Below, piece by piece: positions 8,365-11,622 of a stretch of 11,622 nt of DNA. The stretch lies in assembly GCA_016876055.1 (NCBI GenBank), contig VHDM01000037.1:1-11622 (forward strand). Reading direction: 5' to 3'. Under the pieces are notes generated by a model that was given only the letters and a program-made list of their open reading frames with translations, searched no databases and was not told the DNA's origin. Position numbers and translations under genes: made by a program. Each line of letters starts with the position of its first letter. Position 1 is the stretch's first letter. This DNA comes from Verrucomicrobiota bacterium. GTDB taxonomy: Bacteria > Verrucomicrobiota > Verrucomicrobiia > Methylacidiphilales > Verrucolacustridaceae.

Positions 8365-9383
8365 GTTTTGGTCAAGCCTGGCAGGACTTCCCGGGCGGCG
8401 AGCTTGGGTTTGCGGTCCAGATCGTAAAGACCCCAGTGCTTTTCTGCTCCCTGCGGGTTGTTGGGGTCGCCTTTCCAGTCCTCGTCGAAAGCCTCGAACC
8501 AGAAGACCGTCACGTGGTTTTTTCCGGCCCACTCCAGCAAATCCTTGAAATAGCGGGCCTGTTTCTTTTCGTTGGCCTCCTCGGGGAATTCCGAGGCCGT
8601 CGTGGCCCAACCGGCCTCGGCGATCGCGATCGGAATTCCAGGAAGGGCTTGTTGGACGGCGGCGAGATTTTCCAAGGTAAACGCCATGGACTGGGATAAG
8701 GTCTTTTTTTCCCAGATCGGGTAGGTGTGGACTCCGGCGAAATCGACCACCCCAGCGAGTTCCTTGGCGTAACGGACCCACGCCGCATAGTTTTCCGCGG
8801 TGGTGACCGGCTGGGGAAGGGCCTCCCGGGCCTGGCGCAAAAATCCGGCCAACCGCTCCACCGAGAGCCGGTGATCGTTCCAGTCCACGAGGGTCTCGTT
8901 GCCGATGTTCACCGCGGCCACGACATCTGGGAATTCCTTGGTTAGAGCGATGGCCCGCTTGACCTCCTCCTCATTGCCTTTGCGGTTGGCAGCCAGCACT
9001 TCTTTCGGGACGGGGATTTTAACCCAGTCGCAGGTCTCGTGCGGACTGATCTCGGCGTTCAGCCATGCCCCGAGCATGACTTTGAGCGGCAGTTTCTCGC
9101 TGCGGATCAGTTCCAGGACGGTGCGGGAATTTTCCCGGCAGTCGTAGAGGCGAATCAGGCGGATTCCTGCCGACCCGCTGAGGAGACGCAGATCCTCAAG
9201 AATTTCCTTCCGGGAGGGGTTTTTCGCCCCTTGACCCCGGTCGGGGTATTGGCCCCTTCGGAATCCAGAGTAGGAGAGGGCGAGGGGCTGCGGATCCAAA
9301 AGATCGGCTGGTTTTTGGGGAACAAAGTCCCCCGCCAAGGCTGTGCCGGCGACGAGGGCCAAAAAAAGGAGGGAAAAATGCAT
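8355..9383 (-). CDS. Secreted glycoside hydrolase family 17 (beta-1,3-glucanase-like)
   Basis: A 342-residue protein with a signal peptide at residues 1-17 (MHFSLLFLALVAGTALA, cleavage before GD) and therefore probably periplasmic or extracellular. The mature part is a TIM-barrel glycosidase of the bacterial GH17 group, which acts on beta-1,3- (or mixed) glucans such as laminarin, either hydrolysing or transferring. The SYSGFRRGQYPD block at 37-48 is typical of the bacterial branch. NIGNE at 159-163 gives the predicted acid/base E163, and IAEAGW at 254-259 gives the predicted nucleophile E256. FWFEAFDEDWK and HWGLYD follow near 294-321. An upstream extension of the frame to 9440 overlaps the symporter and lacks a signal peptide, so ATG 9383 is preferred. 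It starts 1 nt after the symporter stop (TGAcATG), indicating coupled translation. Substrate is inference. Confidence 0.88.
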   Translation of the reverse strand: MHFSLLFLALVAGTALAGDFVPQKPADLLDPQPLALSYSGFRRGQYPDRGQGAKNPSRKEILEDLRLLSGSAGIRLIRLYDCRENSRTVLELIRSEKLPLKVMLGAWLNAEISPHETCDWVKIPVPKEVLAANRKGNEEEVKRAIALTKEFPDVVAAVNIGNETLVDWNDHRLSVERLAGFLRQAREALPQPVTTAENYAAWVRYAKELAGVVDFAGVHTYPIWEKKTLSQSMAFTLENLAAVQQALPGIPIAIAEAGWATTASEFPEEANEKKQARYFKDLLEWAGKNHVTVFWFEAFDEDWKGDPNNPQGAEKHWGLYDLDRKPKLAAREVLPGLTKTKK

Positions 9384-9384
9384 G

Positions 9385-10848
9385 TCAGGAAGCCGTTGGG
9401 GCACGGCCCCGGCGCTTCTCCAATTGGGTGCGCACTTCATGGGCCATGGCTTCGGTCAGGGGATAATAGGCCACCAAGAGAATGGCGACAGCGGAGGTGG
9501 CCGCAGGGACCCCGATGTCGAGCACCCGCATGAGGAGGAGGGTGCGCTCGGTTTGGTCCCCGCCGAGGTTGACGTTGAACCCGGTGAAGTTGAGGGCGTA
9601 TCCGGAGAGGGCAAGAGAGAGGGCCATGCCCAGCTTCACGACCCACCAAAATACCGCCCCGAACATGCCCTCCCGTCTCTGCCCGGACTCCAGTTCGTCG
9701 AAATCGCAAACGTCCGCGACCATCGATCCCATCAGGACAAACAACCCGCCCAGGCCGAAGGCAATCAGGGGGGTGGGAAGAAGAATCAGGTAGGGGTTCG
9801 ACTGGCTGTAGCAGAACCACTTCAGGAGATAACCCGCCACAGAAATTCCCGTGGAGAAAAAAAACGTTTTCCGCTTTCCGATCCGTGTGCCCAACCAGGT
9901 GACCAGCAGGATCACCAAAAATGTGGCAACGGCGGACAGGGTTCCGTTCCAGCCCATCAGTTTGGCCCCGAGATCCTTATCTCCGCCATAGACGTAATAG
10001 ATCATGACGTAAGAGGAAAACGCGGAGACCAGCATAAAGCCGTTAAACACCAGAAAAGTGGCCCCGCATAAAATCAGAAAAGGGCGGAATTTCATGGTGG
10101 CAAGGAAGCCCCGGAAAAAATCCCGGGTCGTTTGCCAGGCGGCCTGGAGAAAACTGATCCGGGGGCCGGTAGGAGTTTCACTCTCGGCGATCGTCTGCAT
10201 GCGCTCCCGGCAGAGAAAAGCCGGGACCAGCCCGAAAAGGGCCACAAAAATACCGACCCCTATGGCCAACCAGCGGGCGCCGGTGACGGAATCGGGGAAA
10301 AGATTGTCGTTCTCCATGAAGGCGTAAAACCACGGCACCGCCACCCAGGCGATTTGGCCCATGAAATTCGAGACGCCCATCAGGCGGGTGCGCTCGTGAT
10401 AGTCGGGGGTCATCTCGTATCCCAAGGCAACCCAGGGGGTGGCATAAACCGTGTAGGCCAGATAAAAAAGATTTGCCCCGATCAGGAAGTACCAGAAATA
10501 GAAATGCTGACTGTATCCCAAGGGCAGTTGCCAAAGCAGGGCAAAGACCAGTCCGGAGGCCAGGGCCCCGAAGAAGATGAAGGGGCGCCGGCGGCCCCAG
10601 CGCAATCTGGCATGGTCGGAAATATATCCCATCAAGGGATCCGTCAGCGCATCAAGTAAACGTGGAAGGGCCATCAAGGTGCCCACCACCACTGGATCGA
10701 TCCCCAAACCGAGATTGAGGACAATCGCCATCATGCCGATGGCTGCGCCCAGCAGATTGTTGACGAGGGACCCGATCCCGTAGGCGAGTTTTTGGATCCT
10801 GGGGATTTTGTCTCCAGGCGCCGTGGTGTGTTGGGGAACTAGGCTCAT
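9385..10848 (-). CDS. GPH-family (MelB-like) sugar:cation symporter, MFS fold
   Basis: A 487-residue inner-membrane protein with about 12 hydrophobic segments, matching the glycoside-pentoside-hexuronide:cation symporter family. These carriers import di- and oligosaccharides or glycosides with H+ or Na+. Diagnostic blocks are RLLDALTDPLMGYISDHA followed by RWGRRRPF (residues 63-90), where the Asp residues lie in the helix II region that forms the cation site in MelB, and TPWVALGYEMTPDYHERTR (137-155). The C-terminal half contains a long cytosolic loop near 214-245 and a polar tail. The start is ATG 10848. It is the first gene of a two-gene operon with the GH17 enzyme, so the cargo is probably a beta-glucan oligosaccharide, though this is inference. 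The start codon lies in the loop of a small predicted hairpin. Confidence 0.9.
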   Translation of the reverse strand: MSLVPQHTTAPGDKIPRIQKLAYGIGSLVNNLLGAAIGMMAIVLNLGLGIDPVVVGTLMALPRLLDALTDPLMGYISDHARLRWGRRRPFIFFGALASGLVFALLWQLPLGYSQHFYFWYFLIGANLFYLAYTVYATPWVALGYEMTPDYHERTRLMGVSNFMGQIAWVAVPWFYAFMENDNLFPDSVTGARWLAIGVGIFVALFGLVPAFLCRERMQTIAESETPTGPRISFLQAAWQTTRDFFRGFLATMKFRPFLILCGATFLVFNGFMLVSAFSSYVMIYYVYGGDKDLGAKLMGWNGTLSAVATFLVILLVTWLGTRIGKRKTFFFSTGISVAGYLLKWFCYSQSNPYLILLPTPLIAFGLGGLFVLMGSMVADVCDFDELESGQRREGMFGAVFWWVVKLGMALSLALSGYALNFTGFNVNLGGDQTERTLLLMRVLDIGVPAATSAVAILLVAYYPLTEAMAHEVRTQLEKRRGRAPTAS

Positions 10849-10947
10849 CCTAGGATGGGAAGTAGTAGTATGCTTTGAGCTGACGATTTGGCCACACTCT
10901 TTCCAGCTTCAGGGGTGGACTTGGGGCAGGGTTGGTTGGGAGATAGG

Positions 10948-11274
10948 TCAGGAAATTTCAGTGGCCATGCAAATGTCGCGCCAACCGGGAAAGTTCCAGG
11001 CGTTGGGGAAGTCGCGGCACTGTTGGGGTTTGACCGGCTGGATTCGGCAGTCCTGACCGTCCAGGAAGATGCAGGCGCCGTCGGCTTGATCGATTAGGGA
11101 CAGGCCGCGGCGGTCGGATCTCAGCCGGGTGTATTGCTGGATAAAATCATCCTCTTCCAGGCCAAGGTGACGGGAGATGGCGCTGATCTCCTTTTCGGAA
11201 ACCTTCACGTCCCCCGGCCAGCGGCAACAGTTGGTGCAGCGCTCGCAAAGGTATTTGGGGGGCTTTTTCACCAT
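10948..11274 (-). CDS. YkgJ-like CxxCxxCC cysteine-cluster protein
   Basis: A 108-residue soluble protein with the hallmark CERCTNCC at residues 10-17 (C-x2-C-x2-CC) and further cysteines C68 (GACIFL), C76 (DGQDC), C86 (QQCRDFP) and C102. This is the pattern of the YkgJ/UPF0153 family, predicted to bind a zinc or iron cluster; its biological role is not established. The pattern GACIFL...C-x-I-x-P-x-K-P-x-Q-C-R-D-F-P is the conserved C-terminal block, so the domain is complete. The start is ATG 11274, 6 nt after the stop of the upstream membrane-protein gene, implying one transcript. The symporter begins 99 nt downstream; it may be read from the same transcript or its own promoter. Confidence 0.88.
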   Translation of the reverse strand: MVKKPPKYLCERCTNCCRWPGDVKVSEKEISAISRHLGLEEDDFIQQYTRLRSDRRGLSLIDQADGACIFLDGQDCRIQPVKPQQCRDFPNAWNFPGWRDICMATEIS

Positions 11275-11280
11275 CCGAGA

Positions 11281-11622
11281 TTAGGATGAGAAGAAGGAAG
11301 ACGAGCGAGCTTGGGGGAGAAACTTCAGGGCGAGGAGAACGAGAGCGGTGGCGGCGTAGGCGGCGGCGAAGGAGGGGGCGATCCACCAACCGGCCAAGGC
11401 TTGGGCGCCCGTGGGGGTAATGGCCACGCCGTGCATCAGTCCGGTCAGGGACAAGAAAGAGCCCAGCAGAGCGATGCCGGCGGCGGCCATGAAGCGGTGA
11501 TCGATGACAAAGGCCGTCATGGCCGCCAAGAGAATGCTGGAAAGTAAAAAGCCCTGGCCGAGGGCGAACAGGCCGGAAAGCACGAGATCCCCGCTGGTCT
11601 TGGCCGCGATGGCGTCGAGCGG
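11281..11622 (-). CDS. C-terminal part of a multi-pass membrane protein, possibly a permease; N-terminus outside window
   Basis: The frame is open from the window edge and ends at TAA 11281-11283, giving the last 113 residues of a larger protein. A GTG at 11583 is in frame, but the frame continues upstream without a stop through PLDAIAAKTSGDLVLSG, so I treat the gene as truncated by the window rather than starting there. Three to four hydrophobic segments are visible (around FLLSSILLAAMTAFVI, AAAGIALLGSFLSLTGLMHG and ATALVLLALKFL), joined by the short basic loop DHRF. The DHRF-AAA-GLMHG pattern recalls the C-terminus of some uncharacterised NCS2/AGZA-like permeases, but I am unsure. It precedes the YkgJ-like gene by 6 nt. 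Confidence 0.6.
   Translation of the reverse strand, partial: PLDAIAAKTSGDLVLSGLFALGQGFLLSSILLAAMTAFVIDHRFMAAAGIALLGSFLSLTGLMHGVAITPTGAQALAGWWIAPSFAAAYAATALVLLALKFLPQARSSSFFSS

Noticed and set aside
7816..8781. 321-codon minus-strand frame across the GT/GH17 junction.
   Set aside because: It overlaps GH17 in a different frame and the glycosyltransferase on the other strand, and its composition is not protein-like.

Overview
The window is a compact, high-G+C bacterial chromosome segment made mostly of housekeeping and envelope-type genes. Three linked bactofilins, a bacterial GH17 glucanase next to a GPH-type sugar symporter, AcnA-type aconitase, weak Shine-Dalgarno sequences and occasional TTG/GTG starts would fit a member of the PVC group, with Verrucomicrobiota my best guess. 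That assignment is inference; no rRNA or marker gene is present to fix it. I see no insertion sequence, integrase, CRISPR array, prophage or other clear sign of recent transfer.

Layout. Positions 1-2778 (minus) hold an almost complete aconitate hydratase whose last few codons lie outside the window. Divergent from it, 2958-4646 (plus) holds aspartate kinase followed 3 nt later by a DoxX-like four-helix membrane protein. A tRNA-Lys(CUU) gene with a clear sigma70-type promoter lies on the minus strand at 4745-4856. Positions 4873-6434 form a bactofilin island: a short bactofilin and a bactofilin fused to two N-terminal zinc ribbons, in tandem on plus, converging on a canonical bactofilin on minus. 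Positions 6546-8051 (plus) hold an unrecognised 108-residue protein and a GT-B-like glycosyltransferase, followed by about 300 nt without a confident gene and a good rho-independent terminator. Positions 8355-10848 (minus) are a two-gene carbohydrate operon, GPH-family symporter then secreted GH17 glycosidase, with stop and start 1 nt apart. Upstream on the same strand are a CxxCxxCC (YkgJ-like) protein and the C-terminal end of a multi-pass membrane protein cut by the window edge.

How the genes work together. Aconitase (TCA cycle) and aspartate kinase (first step of the Lys/Thr/Met/diaminopimelate pathway) are core metabolism. The bactofilins are predicted to form polymers tied to envelope shape or to localisation of cell-wall enzymes. 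The zinc-ribbon fusion beside a simpler bactofilin suggests a co-assembling pair in which the ribbons recruit a partner. The GH17/GPH pair suggests release and uptake of beta-glucan oligosaccharides. I found no evident new defence or mobile system; the most unusual element is the zinc-ribbon bactofilin cluster.
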